Shown: positions 18,383 to 26,651 of the stretch, piece by piece
Numbering within the stretch: the first letter of the stretch is position 1
Layout: the number at the start of each line of letters is the position of its first letter
NCBI GenBank assembly: GCA_019137195.1
Contig: JAGVSR010000003.1
Span: 1-45,000 of the forward strand
DNA from: Alphaproteobacteria bacterium
Lineage (GTDB): Bacteria; Pseudomonadota; Alphaproteobacteria; Rhizobiales; Hyphomicrobiaceae
DNA length: 45,000 nucleotides
Direction of reading: 5' to 3'
The notes under the pieces: model-generated
Databases searched by the model: none
What the model was told of the DNA's origin: nothing
Seen by the model: the letters and a program-made list of their open reading frames with translations, nothing else
Program-made: the position numbers and the translations under genes

Positions 18383-18909
18383 GCTGCGCCATCAAGTCGA
18401 CCGGCAAAATCTATAACGTGCTGTTCCTCTGCACGGGTAACACGGCCCGCTCCATCCTGGCGGAATCGATATTGCGCAAGGCTGGTGCGGGCAAGTTCCA
18501 GTCGTACTCCGCCGGCAGCCACCCGAAAGGGATGGTCAATCCGTTCGCCTTGAAGGTGCTGGCCGCCCACGGCTATCCGACCGACGGCCTGCGCTCGAAG
18601 AGCTGGAACGAGCTAGCCGGGCCCGGCGCGCCAGCCATGGACTTCGTGGTTACGGTCTGTGATTCCGCCGCCGGCGAGGCCTGCCCCCTGTGGCGCGGCT
18701 CGCCAGTGACGGCACATTGGGGCATCGAGGACCCGGCCGCGGTCGAGGGCAGCGACCTCGACAAGGAGCGTGCCTTCGAGCAGGCGTTTCGCTACCTCTC
18801 ACGGCGCATCGAAGCGTTCGCGTCGCTCCCCGTCTCCGGCCTGGACGCCATCAAGCTCAGGGCCGAGCTCTCCCGCATCGGTCGCATGGAAGGGGCCACC
18901 CGTGTCTAG
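18379..18909 (+). CDS. arsC: Arsenate reductase, low-molecular-weight phosphatase fold
   Basis: A 176-residue reductase that converts arsenate to arsenite, the substrate of ArsM and inducer of ArsR. The P-loop CTGNTARS gives Cys18 and Arg24 in the CX5R motif. Two further redox cysteines, Cys94 and Cys102, lie in TVCDSAAGEACP, and THWG-like VTAHWGIEDPA carries the general-acid Asp. This three-cysteine layout is the thioredoxin-coupled class. The C-terminus is longer than the staphylococcal enzyme. The GTG at 18379 overlaps the arsM stop (GTGA), suggesting translational coupling; a TTG at 18370 is an alternative. No arsenite efflux gene (arsB or acr3) follows: the next gene is convergent. Confidence 0.93.
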   Translation: MSCAIKSTGKIYNVLFLCTGNTARSILAESILRKAGAGKFQSYSAGSHPKGMVNPFALKVLAAHGYPTDGLRSKSWNELAGPGAPAMDFVVTVCDSAAGEACPLWRGSPVTAHWGIEDPAAVEGSDLDKERAFEQAFRYLSRRIEAFASLPVSGLDAIKLRAELSRIGRMEGATRV

Positions 18910-19052
18910 ACCGAGTTCCGGCAAAGTGGCGGCGGTTCGCCGAAGATGGTGCAGCCCGACAGTCGGCTCGAGCGGCGTATCAATTCCCTGGCAGCGGAAC
19001 CCGCTTTAGCGGCGCCGCGATGTTCGCGACACGCGGGGCGCGATCGCCATCC

Positions 19053-19493
19053 TCACACCTTGGGCGCGCCCTCGATCTGGAACCGCGCCTTGATTCTGGC
19101 AAACAGCTCGTCACGCACACGCCGGTAGCGGTTGATGGTCTCGGCCCGGGTGGCACCCGTCAGCGGCACGGTGGCGTCGATCGTGGGCCAGTACTCGACT
19201 TTCGCCGGCATGATGCGAGTGAGTTCGATCGCATGATGGTGGGCTTCCGGCGACAGCGTGATGATGAGGTCGTACACCTCGTCGCCGATGGCAGAGAACC
19301 GCCGCGGCATCTTCTCCGAGATGTCGATGCCGATCTCGTCCATCACCGCGATGGCATAGGGGTCCTGCTGGCCCGCGCGCACGCCCGCCGACGAGACCTT
19401 GAGCCGGTGTCCCGCGAGGTGGGCAAGGATGCCGGCCGCCATCTGGCTCCGGACCGCGTTCATGGTGCAGGCAAACAGCACCGCGCTCGGCAT
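19053..19493 (-). CDS. Low-molecular-weight protein tyrosine phosphatase-like protein
   Basis: A 146-residue LMW-PTP fold protein. The phosphate-binding loop reads CTMNAVRS with Cys9 and Arg15 in CX5R, then SSAGVRAGQQDPYAI, typical of this fold. It lacks the extra cysteines of arsenate reductases, so phosphatase activity is more likely. In alphaproteobacteria an orthologue regularly follows UPF0262 in the hisD block, as here. The ATG at 19493 follows GGAGGA by 10 bases; a GTG at 19511 has no ribosome-binding site. Its start lies about 20 bp after the UPF0262 stop, consistent with one operon. The usual downstream genes of the block (infA, maf) are not found; the ars operon faces it instead. 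The substrate is unknown. Confidence 0.9.
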   Translation of the reverse strand: MPSAVLFACTMNAVRSQMAAGILAHLAGHRLKVSSAGVRAGQQDPYAIAVMDEIGIDISEKMPRRFSAIGDEVYDLIITLSPEAHHHAIELTRIMPAKVEYWPTIDATVPLTGATRAETINRYRRVRDELFARIKARFQIEGAPKV

Positions 19494-19514
19494 GTCGCGC
19501 GGCTCCTCCACGGC

Positions 19515-20006
19515 TCAGCCTTTCCAGTGCAATGCCGAGATGAGTGTGAACAGCCGCCGCGCGGTATCGAAGTCGACCGACACCTTGCCTTTGAGGCGGT
19601 CCTGCAGCACGCGGCTACCCTCGTCATGCAGCCCGCGACGGCCGACGTCGATGGCCTGAATCTTGGACGGTGGCGCCGAGCGCACGGCTTGGTAATAGCT
19701 GTCGAGCACCATGAAATAGTCTTTCATGATGCGCCTGAACGGCGTCAGCGACAGGTAGTGCGTGACGATTGCCTGCCCCTGCTCGGTGCCGATCGCGAGC
19801 GCAAGCTTCTCGTCGACGAGCCCGATCGTGAGCGTATAGGGACCCTCGTCACGGCCCTCGAGCGCGAACGAGTTGGCCTCGAGAATGTCGTAGATCGCCA
19901 CCTCGCGCTCGTGATCGATGTTGGCATTGCCGTGCGTCACCGACGCGTCGTCGAGTGTGATGCCCGAGAGCCGGTCGCGCGAAGGAATTGCGTGGTCGTC
20001 GCTCAT
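19515..20006 (-). CDS. UPF0262 family protein
   Basis: A 163-residue conserved protein of unknown function, restricted as far as I know to alphaproteobacteria and usually encoded between hisD and the LMW phosphatase. Recognisable family stretches are RLSGITLDDASV, HEREVAIYDILEANSF, PYTLTIGLVDEKLALAIG and LTPFRRIMKDYFMVLDSYY. It is soluble, with no signal peptide or membrane span. The start (MSDDHAIPS) lies 5 bp after the hisD stop, so it is translated from the hisD mRNA. No catalytic motif is evident. Confidence 0.93.
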   Translation of the reverse strand: MSDDHAIPSRDRLSGITLDDASVTHGNANIDHEREVAIYDILEANSFALEGRDEGPYTLTIGLVDEKLALAIGTEQGQAIVTHYLSLTPFRRIMKDYFMVLDSYYQAVRSAPPSKIQAIDVGRRGLHDEGSRVLQDRLKGKVSVDFDTARRLFTLISALHWKG

Positions 20007-20011
20007 TGCTC

Positions 20012-21310
20012 TCAGCCCTTAGCTGCAAGCCGGATATCGACCGAGCGCCGGTGCGCCTCGAGACCCTCCGCGCGCGCGAGCGTCATCGCCGGGCTGGCAA
20101 TCCTGTCGAGCGCAGCCGCGTCGAGCTTGAGCAACGACGTCCGCTTCATGAAGTCGAGCACGCCGAGCCCCGACGAGAAGCGTGCGCTCCGCGCGGTCGG
20201 CAGGACGTGGTTCGAGCCGGCCACGTAGTCGCCGATCACCTCCGGAGTATAGCGGCCGATGAAAATGGCGCCTGCGTTGCGGATCTTCGCCGTCATCGCC
20301 TCCGCGTCGTCGGTCGCGATCTCGAGGTGCTCGGCCGCGATGCGGTCGGCGAGCGCCGGTGCCTCGTCGAGCGAGCGCAGCACGATGACGGCGCCGAACA
20401 CGCTCCAGCTCTCGCCCGCGATGTTGCCGCGGGGCAGATCAGCGAGCTGGCGTGCCACCGCCGCCTCGACGGCCTTCCCGAACGCAGCATCGTCGGTCAT
20501 GAGAATCGATTGCGCCGCAGTGTCGTGTTCGGCCTGCGCCAGAAGGTCCGCCGCAATCCACTCGGGATCGTTGTTCCTGTCGGCGATGACGAGCACCTCC
20601 GAAGGGCCCGCGATGCTGTCGATGCCGACGGTGCCGAACACCTGCCGCTTGGCGGCAGCAACGTAGGCGTTGCCCGGGCCGACGATCTTGGCGACCGGCG
20701 CGATCGTCTCCGTGCCGTAGGCGAGCGCGGCCACCGCTTGTGCGCCGCCAACGCGATAGATCTCCTCGACCCCCGCGAGCTTGGCCGCGGCGAGCACGAG
20801 CGGGTTGAGCTCGCCCCGGGGCGTCGGCACGACCATGACCAGACGGTCGACGCCGGCAACCAAGGCTGGCACCGCGTTCATCAAAACCGAGCTCGGATAG
20901 GACGCCGTGCCGCCCGGGACATAGAGCCCCGCGCTCTCGACTGCAGACCAGCGGTCGCCGAGCTCGACGCCCGCCGCGTCCGTGTAGCGGTGGCTCGTCG
21001 GAAGCTGGCGCTGGTGGTGGTCGGCAATGCGGTCGCGCGCAAAGACGAGCGAGTCGAGCGTCTCCTGCGAGCACTGCGAGACCGCGCTCTCGACCTCGGC
21101 CGCGCTGATCCGAATGCCGAGCTTGCCGAGGTCAACGTGATCGAACTTTTGGGATAGGTCGATCAGCGCTGCGTCGCCCCGGCGCCTGACGTCGGCTACG
21201 ATGCCCGCCACCGCCTGATCGACGTCGGCCGACACCTCGCGCTTCTCAGAAAGAAAGGACGTGAAGGCATCGGCAAAGCCGGGATCGGACGTGCTGAGTG
21301 TTTTGGCCAT
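20012..21310 (-). CDS. hisD: Histidinol dehydrogenase
   Basis: Catalyses the last two steps of histidine biosynthesis, oxidising L-histidinol to L-histidine with NAD and a bound zinc. The 432-residue length is standard. Diagnostic stretches include GLYVPGGTASYPSSVLMNAV, GPGNAYVAAAKRQVFG, SIAGPSEVLVIAD, LLAQAEHDTAAQSIL with the zinc-site Gln/His, AAEHLEI, and GSNHVLPTARSARF. The ATG at 21310 (MAKTLSTSDPGF) is preferred over an upstream in-frame start at 21433, which would overlap the DUF2948 gene and adds low-quality sequence. It is flanked by DUF2948 upstream and UPF0262 downstream on the same strand, the usual alphaproteobacterial order. Confidence 0.97.
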   Translation of the reverse strand: MAKTLSTSDPGFADAFTSFLSEKREVSADVDQAVAGIVADVRRRGDAALIDLSQKFDHVDLGKLGIRISAAEVESAVSQCSQETLDSLVFARDRIADHHQRQLPTSHRYTDAAGVELGDRWSAVESAGLYVPGGTASYPSSVLMNAVPALVAGVDRLVMVVPTPRGELNPLVLAAAKLAGVEEIYRVGGAQAVAALAYGTETIAPVAKIVGPGNAYVAAAKRQVFGTVGIDSIAGPSEVLVIADRNNDPEWIAADLLAQAEHDTAAQSILMTDDAAFGKAVEAAVARQLADLPRGNIAGESWSVFGAVIVLRSLDEAPALADRIAAEHLEIATDDAEAMTAKIRNAGAIFIGRYTPEVIGDYVAGSNHVLPTARSARFSSGLGVLDFMKRTSLLKLDAAALDRIASPAMTLARAEGLEAHRRSVDIRLAAKG

Positions 21311-21359
21311 GGAGCTCGAGCCGCCCTCGGCGGCGTTCCCTTCTTCGGTTGATCGTCGG

Positions 21360-21806
21360 TCAGCCGCCGCCGTGCTCGGGTTTGCGTCTTGCGGTCCAGG
21401 CAGCACCGAGGTCCTTGAGCTCGGCCTCGACACACTCGACCTCGAGCCGGATGGCGGCGTCGCCCGAGAACGAGAATGTGACGGTCCCTGAAGGTTCCGT
21501 CCCGGGCTCGAAGCTGATCGCGAGCAGCGACAGAATCCGGTCCTTCTTGGCGAGGTCGATTCCGTGCAGGCGTGCAGCGGTCACGCGTTCGAATCGGAGC
21601 CCTGAGCGGCGGCGGATGTTGCGGTCCTTTTCCTTGACCCCGGGATTGTTGGCCTGTGCCCAGTCGAATCGGCTCACCACCGCCGCAAATCTTTTTGCGC
21701 CCTTGAGGTAGGCCATATCGGCGACGCGCACGACGGCGTCCTGCAGGTGCGCGGACAGCACCATCAGGTCCTCGGCATCGAGTGCGATCAGCTTCAGCTC
21801 GTTCAT
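21360..21806 (-). CDS. DUF2948 family protein
   Basis: A 148-residue conserved alphaproteobacterial protein of unknown function, beginning MNELKLIALDAEDLMVLSAH, with KRFAAVVSRFDWAQ and FERVTAARLHGID as recognisable family stretches. It is normally located just upstream of hisD, as here (50 bp apart). The ATG at 21806 follows a GAGGGA ribosome-binding site; the frame is open further upstream to 21941, but that segment includes the hairpin at 21872-21894 and is unlikely to be translated. The tail (RRKPEHGGG) is basic. No signal peptide or catalytic motif is seen. Confidence 0.9.
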   Translation of the reverse strand: MNELKLIALDAEDLMVLSAHLQDAVVRVADMAYLKGAKRFAAVVSRFDWAQANNPGVKEKDRNIRRRSGLRFERVTAARLHGIDLAKKDRILSLLAISFEPGTEPSGTVTFSFSGDAAIRLEVECVEAELKDLGAAWTARRKPEHGGG

Positions 21807-21871
21807 AGGTCCCGGCGATCCCTCGGACGGCGCGCGGCAAACTGCGGCAGCCACGCCAAGAACAACGACGT

Positions 21872-21894
21872 CCGGCCCGCTTTTGGCGGGCCGG
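21872..21894 (-). terminator. Hairpin terminator candidate after the DEAD-box helicase gene
   Basis: A 9-bp perfect stem (CCGGCCCGC / GCGGGCCGG) with a 5-nt loop lies between the helicase stop (21981) and the DUF2948 start (21806). On the minus strand it is followed by ACGTCGTTGTTC, weakly T-rich. It probably separates helicase transcription from the DUF2948-hisD operon. Confidence 0.5.
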
Positions 21895-21980
21895 GCCGAG
21901 ACATAGCGGGCTGAGGCGCAGGGTGCAACGGCCGGGGTCAATCGGCCCTCCCGACGGGGGAGGACCGAACGCCACGGCGG

Positions 21981-23897
21981 TCAGTGTCCTTGCCGGTCGC
22001 GGCGCGCGCCACCAGAGGGGGTGGTGTGACGGTGTGTGGACGGCCGGCCATGGTGACCGTCACGGTCACCCGAGCGGCCGTTGTAGTTGCTACCGGGACC
22101 GCGGCTGTCGCTGCGCCGTTCGTTCTGGCCGTGGCCATGGTGATGTCCGCGCCCCTCGGACGTTCGGCCGCCTCCGGCCTGGCGTGGGCCGGAGCCGCGC
22201 TGGTGACGTGGCTGTTCGGCGCTGCGTTCCGCGCCTGGCCGGCGGGTGCCGCTCAGGAACCGCACGCTGCCGATGCCGATCTCTGTCTCGGCCGAGGTGC
22301 GGTCGCGATGCCCGGTCCGCTCACGCGCGCCTTCGTGACGGGAGGCGTGAGCGCGAGGCTCGTGCCGTTCGCCGTGCGAGGCGCCTCCTGCGCGATGACT
22401 ACGCTCGTCCCGCGGAGCCCGATGCTCCGCATGGCTGCCGCGATGTCCGCGGTGCGCCTCGCCGCTCCGCTCGGCAGAGGCGTGCTCGCGATGGCCGCGC
22501 TGGGGATGTTCGCCGCGCTCCGCCCGATAGGTGCGCTCGCCGTCGCCGCGATGAGCGCGATGGGCCTCGCCGCGCGACTCGCCCCGCGCGGCGTTGTGCC
22601 GGTCGTGACGCTCACGTTGCCCAGCCCCCGAGCGCCCGCTGCGGTCGCCGCCGCGAGAGCCGCCCTGGTGGCTGCGATGCTCGCGCCGCTCCCGGCGCTC
22701 GCCCTGAGCCTCGCCGTCCTCGTCCGAAGCATGCCCGCGTTGCCCCCTCTGCTCGGCCGCGAGCGTCGTGTCGCCGCGCCGGTCCTCGGACGGGATCTGC
22801 TGGCGCGTCAGGCGCTCGATGTCGCGCAGGTACGCACGCTCCTCGCCGTCGCAGAGCGAAATGGCAATACCCTCGGCGCCCGCACGCGCCGTGCGCCCGA
22901 TGCGATGCACGTAGCTCTCGGGAATGTTGGGAAGCTCGTAGTTGACCACGTGGGTCACGAGGTCGATGTCGATGCCGCGCGCCGCGATGTCGGTGGCGAT
23001 AAGCCCCCGGATGCGTCCGCTCTTGAAGTCGGCGAGCGCCCGCTCGCGCTGGGCCTGGCTCTTGTTGCCGTGGATGGCAGCGACGCCGACACCGGCGGTC
23101 TCGAGATACTTGGCGACCCGGTCTGCACCGCGCTTCGTCCTCGTGAACACGAGCGTCCGGCTCATGGCTTGATCGGCGAAAAGCTCGGCAAGCAGCGCCT
23201 TCTTCTTCGGCGCCTCGACGTGGATCACTTTCTGCGCTACGCGGTCGGCGGTCTTGGCGACCGGCGTGACCGCAACGCTGAGCGGATCACGCAGCATTTC
23301 GGCAGCGAGCGCACCGATCTCGTGCGGCATGGTCGCCGAGAAGAACAGGCTCTGGCGGCGCGAGGGCAGCTTGGAGAGGATCTGCCGGATCGGTCGGATG
23401 AAGCCCATGTCGAGCATCTGGTCCGCCTCGTCGAGGACCAGGATCTCAGTCGTCTCGATCGAGGCGTTTCGCTCTGTGATATGGTCGATCAGGCGTCCAG
23501 GAGTGGCGACAAGGACGTCGACGCCGCGTGCCAAGGCTTCGCGTTGCGGCCTGTGCGCGACGCCGCCGAACACGACGGCGACCGTGACGCCGAGGTGGCG
23601 CCCGTAGGTCTTGAAGCTTTCGCCAATCTGCGTCGCCAGCTCGCGCGTGGGCGAGAGCACGATGCAGCGCGCGCCGCGTCGCGGAGCCGGGCGGCGGTCG
23701 GCATTGAGCCGGTGCAGGATGGGCAGCGCGAACGCCGCCGTCTTGCCGGTGCCGGTCTGAGCGATGCCGAGGAGGTCGCGCCCGGCCATGACGCCGGGGA
23801 TCGCCTGCGCCTGGATCGGCGTCGGCGCCGTGTAGCCTTCGCCCTCGAGCGCCTTCAGGAGTGCCGCGTCGAGGCCGAGGTCGGTGAACTTGGTCAA
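21981..23897 (-). CDS. DEAD-box RNA helicase, RhlE-like, with long His/Arg/Gly-rich tail
   Basis: An ATP-dependent RNA helicase of 638 residues. All core motifs are visible in order: Q motif (FTDLGL ... PTPIQAQAIP), I AQTGTGKT, Ia PTRELATQ, Ib TPGR, II DEADQMLD, III SAT in FFSATM, IV LVFTRTK, V ARGIDI and VI HRIGRTARAG. The core ends near residue 370. The rest, about 260 residues, is low-complexity and rich in His, Arg, Gly, Glu and Ser (for example EAHRAHRGDGERTYRAERGE), ending GARRDRQGH. A TTG at 23897 gives the family-typical start TKFTDLGL; the ATG at 23966 is an alternative. Roles in ribosome assembly, mRNA decay or cold adaptation are usual for this family. Confidence 0.93.
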   Translation of the reverse strand: MTKFTDLGLDAALLKALEGEGYTAPTPIQAQAIPGVMAGRDLLGIAQTGTGKTAAFALPILHRLNADRRPAPRRGARCIVLSPTRELATQIGESFKTYGRHLGVTVAVVFGGVAHRPQREALARGVDVLVATPGRLIDHITERNASIETTEILVLDEADQMLDMGFIRPIRQILSKLPSRRQSLFFSATMPHEIGALAAEMLRDPLSVAVTPVAKTADRVAQKVIHVEAPKKKALLAELFADQAMSRTLVFTRTKRGADRVAKYLETAGVGVAAIHGNKSQAQRERALADFKSGRIRGLIATDIAARGIDIDLVTHVVNYELPNIPESYVHRIGRTARAGAEGIAISLCDGEERAYLRDIERLTRQQIPSEDRRGDTTLAAEQRGQRGHASDEDGEAQGERRERREHRSHQGGSRGGDRSGRSGAGQRERHDRHNAARGESRGEAHRAHRGDGERTYRAERGEHPQRGHREHASAERSGEAHRGHRGSHAEHRAPRDERSHRAGGASHGERHEPRAHASRHEGARERTGHRDRTSAETEIGIGSVRFLSGTRRPGAERSAEQPRHQRGSGPRQAGGGRTSEGRGHHHGHGQNERRSDSRGPGSNYNGRSGDRDGHHGRPSTHRHTTPSGGARRDRQGH

Positions 23898-24809
23898 GGT
23901 AAGTCTTTCTGATTGCAGCCGCAGGGGTGGCACCTCGTCCGTCCTTTGGACCGAGGGCAGCGCCATTTTGCGCGGCAGTGGACGAGCTTGGCTGGACGCG
24001 CGCGCTAATGCGGGAGCCCGGCATACGGCCGGCCCGCGGACGCGTGTCCGCTGCTCTCGTGACGCCCTGCGTGCCCGGGTCGTCGGCTTGTGGGGAGGTC
24101 AGAAGCGCGCGCCGGAGGACAAATGAGCGGCCGAAACAACAAACGGCCGGTCTCAGGTCCCGTCACGCAGCAAGCGCGCCGATGGCCCGCGCGAACCGCG
24201 CAGGTAGGCTCTTATGTCATGCTGCAGCACAAAAGGCAAGGGCGGGGCGCATCGAATTTGCTATTTCGCTCCGTCAGCACCGTGAGGATCCGATGCTTGC
24301 CAGGGTTGTAGCCGTTCGGACGATGCCAGCCCGTCGCCGTTGACGGGGGCCGTCATGGTTATCGGTACTTGCCGGGCCGCATCTCTCGCCGGTCACAACA
24401 CTTGCGCCGCCGCCGACACTGCCCACCGTCGGCCGGATGCCCGCGGCCGCCTCGTTGGTCAGGCCGCAAGAGGTGGCGGTCCCGCCCCGCCTCGAGGGCA
24501 AGCGCCCCCCACGATCTGCCTTCCCTCTCGGCCTCTCGCTCGCTGCCGTCCGCGACCCTGTTGTCCGTCGCGACGGCCAAACCGGCACCCGAGCGCCGGC
24601 CGATCTGGTCCGTCTCGCGATGCAGGCCATGCCGCCAAACATCGGCGCCAGCGCCCAAACGCGACATTGAGTCCAACCGAAGGGGCGTCCAGATCGGGCG
24701 TACACGGTGCGCGCCAAATTTTTCGAAAAATTGTGCCCGACGACTTCACGAACCTTCGAACAATTTGCAGCAAACATGCCCTGGGGTTGGGAAATCCGGG
24801 GACACGGCG
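23898..24809. other. Long intergenic region between helicase and CHASE4 kinase
   Basis: About 910 bases containing both promoters of the divergent helicase and kinase genes. One possible small ORF, 24123-24311 (+, 62 residues, MSGRNNKRPVSG start), has a GGAGG site just upstream but no recognisable protein character. A CGGCCG/CGGCCG stem lies within its first codons. The right end holds an AT-rich palindrome at 24717 and a second TTCGAA at 24755. No established gene is seen. Confidence 0.45.
24717..24732. promoter_or_regulatory. AT-rich perfect palindrome, candidate operator
   Basis: AATTTTTCGAAAAATT is a perfect 16-bp dyad in otherwise GC-rich DNA, 78 bases before the kinase start. A second TTCGAA core lies at 24755-24760, 33 bp away centre to centre, about three helical turns. 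This suggests a pair of protein-binding sites controlling the kinase/response-regulator operon. Confidence 0.4.
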
Positions 24810-26651
24810 ATGCGCATTGCGACCAAGCTGAACGCTGGAATTCTGGCCGTTCTCGGCACGGTCGTCGTCACCGACTACGCCGTCATGCAATCGACCATCC
24901 GGCCGCAATTCGAGGCCATCGAGCAGGCGGCCTCCAAGGTAAACCACCAGCGCGTCCACGATGCCTTCGACATCCTCGCGAACCGGCTCCGCTCCTCCAC
25001 CCAGGACTGGGCCTTCTGGGACCCGGCCTACGCGTTCGCGACCGGAGCGGACAACAACGAGTTCCTGGCCGAGAACCTGCCGAGCCCGATTGAGGCGCTT
25101 AATAGCCTCAAGATCGACGCTCTGATCTTTACCGACACGGCCGGCAAGGCGACCTGGGCGAAAGCGATCGATTTCAAGACCAAGGTCGAGGAGCCCGGTC
25201 TGATCGACGAGATCCTGCGCCTCGGCTATCGGCACCCTTATCTTTCCGGCGGCGACTCCCCGGAGGCCGTATCCGGGCTCGTCGGCACCTCCAATGGAAT
25301 CTTGCAGATCGCCGTTGCGCCGCTGCTGAAGAGCGACCGCTCGGGTAAGTCCGCGGGCATGCTCGTGATGGCGAGCAAGCTCGATGCGAAAGGCATCGGT
25401 CACCTGACCAGTGTCACCTTTCACCTCGACAACGTGACGGCCGCCACGCGCGCGACCTCGGACACGATCACCTCGAACACCGGGACCGACGCGGTCGAGA
25501 CCTCCTCACTTCTTACAGATATTGTCGGCCGGCCGCTGAGGCTGCTCCACGTGGTGACCCCGCGCGAGGTGAGCCGAGCCGGTATCAAGGCGATACAATC
25601 GGCAACGTTCCTGATGGTCGGCGCGTCGGCGGCTGTGATCGTCGTGCTTTGGCTCCTGGTGCGCCTGGTTGTCGTCTCGCGCGTCGATGCATTGAAGCAG
25701 CACTTCACCGGCGTGGCCGCAACCGGCGAGTTGAGCGCAACCGAATTGACGTCCGCCGACGACGAGATATCGGAGCTGGCGCAGTCGTTCAACGAGATGG
25801 CCGAGCACGTGAACTACCTGCGCGATGCGCTTGCCGACAACGCCTACCGTTCGGGTCTCTCCGAATGGGCGGCTGGTACCCTGCACAACGTTAGGAACGG
25901 GTTGAGCCCCATCAACGCCAGCGCCCAGCGGCTCAACGACCTTGCGGCAGCTCCCTGGCTCAAGAATGTCGAAAGCGCCGTCGATCAGTTGAAGGCCCCG
26001 ACGACGACGTCCGAGCGTCGGTCCAAGCTCGAGGCCTACCTCGTCGAGAAGGGGCCGAGCGTCGTCGATCTCAAGCGTCGGGTGGCTGCACTCGCTGTCG
26101 AGGTCCGTACGGCATGCCACGTCATCGCCGAGATCGCCTCGGATTACGAGCGCTACAGCCGCCGCCGGATCGACGTCGAGCGAATCGACGTTCGCTCGCT
26201 CGTTGAATCGGTCGCGCGTTCGACCGTCGGTGCAGCAAGTCAGGACGTCCGCGTCGCGCTACCTGCCGTAACCGCCGCCATCGAGACGAACCGGATCATT
26301 CTGCGCCAGATTCTCGGCAACCTGCTGATCAATGCCCTTGAGGCGATGCAGGGTTCCAATGCGGCAAAGTCGATTGCGATCTCGCTGCGCCTTCCGTCGA
26401 AGGCGGCAGGTGGCATCGAGATCCTGGTTACCGACACCGGCCACGGCATCGCGCCCGAGAACATGAAGCGCCTGTTCGAGCGCGGGTTCTCGACCCGCAA
26501 GGAGAAGCGTGGCGGCCTCGGCCTGCACTGGTGCGCCAACGCCGCCAAGGCGCTCGGCGGCTCGCTGCGTGCCGAAAGCGCAGGCGCCGGCAAGGGTGCG
26601 ACGCTCGTCCTCACCATTCCCCAACGAAAACTCGCCCGCGAGGCTGCCTAA
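24810..26651 (+). CDS. Sensor histidine kinase with CHASE4-type extracellular domain
   Basis: A 613-residue membrane kinase. The N-terminal span (about residues 8-25) is followed by a periplasmic CHASE4-like domain with the conserved WAFWDPAYAFATG and a second span at about 263-287 (MVGASAAVIVVLWLLVRLVV). A HAMP-like linker follows (LTSADDEISELAQSFNEMAE), then the dimerisation helix with His359 in GTLHNVRNGLSPI. The ATPase domain has the N box NLLINALEAMQ, DTGHGIAPENM, FERGFSTRKEKRGGLGLH and a final GKGATLVLTIP. The H-box (HNVRNGL) departs from the common HDLRNPL or HE-type sequence. The ATG follows GGGGA by seven bases. It overlaps the downstream response-regulator start by one base, so they are a cognate pair. 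The signal is unknown. Confidence 0.92.
   Translation: MRIATKLNAGILAVLGTVVVTDYAVMQSTIRPQFEAIEQAASKVNHQRVHDAFDILANRLRSSTQDWAFWDPAYAFATGADNNEFLAENLPSPIEALNSLKIDALIFTDTAGKATWAKAIDFKTKVEEPGLIDEILRLGYRHPYLSGGDSPEAVSGLVGTSNGILQIAVAPLLKSDRSGKSAGMLVMASKLDAKGIGHLTSVTFHLDNVTAATRATSDTITSNTGTDAVETSSLLTDIVGRPLRLLHVVTPREVSRAGIKAIQSATFLMVGASAAVIVVLWLLVRLVVVSRVDALKQHFTGVAATGELSATELTSADDEISELAQSFNEMAEHVNYLRDALADNAYRSGLSEWAAGTLHNVRNGLSPINASAQRLNDLAAAPWLKNVESAVDQLKAPTTTSERRSKLEAYLVEKGPSVVDLKRRVAALAVEVRTACHVIAEIASDYERYSRRRIDVERIDVRSLVESVARSTVGAASQDVRVALPAVTAAIETNRIILRQILGNLLINALEAMQGSNAAKSIAISLRLPSKAAGGIEILVTDTGHGIAPENMKRLFERGFSTRKEKRGGLGLHWCANAAKALGGSLRAESAGAGKGATLVLTIPQRKLAREAA

Noticed and set aside
21984-23912. 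Long open frame on the plus strand through the helicase gene
   Set aside because: It is antisense to a protein with all DEAD-box motifs; its translation has no known motif and reflects high GC content.
24123-24311. Small plus-strand frame of 62 residues with a GGAGG site
   Set aside because: The ribosome-binding site is close, but the sequence has no hydrophobic core or family character. Kept only as a note in the intergenic entry.
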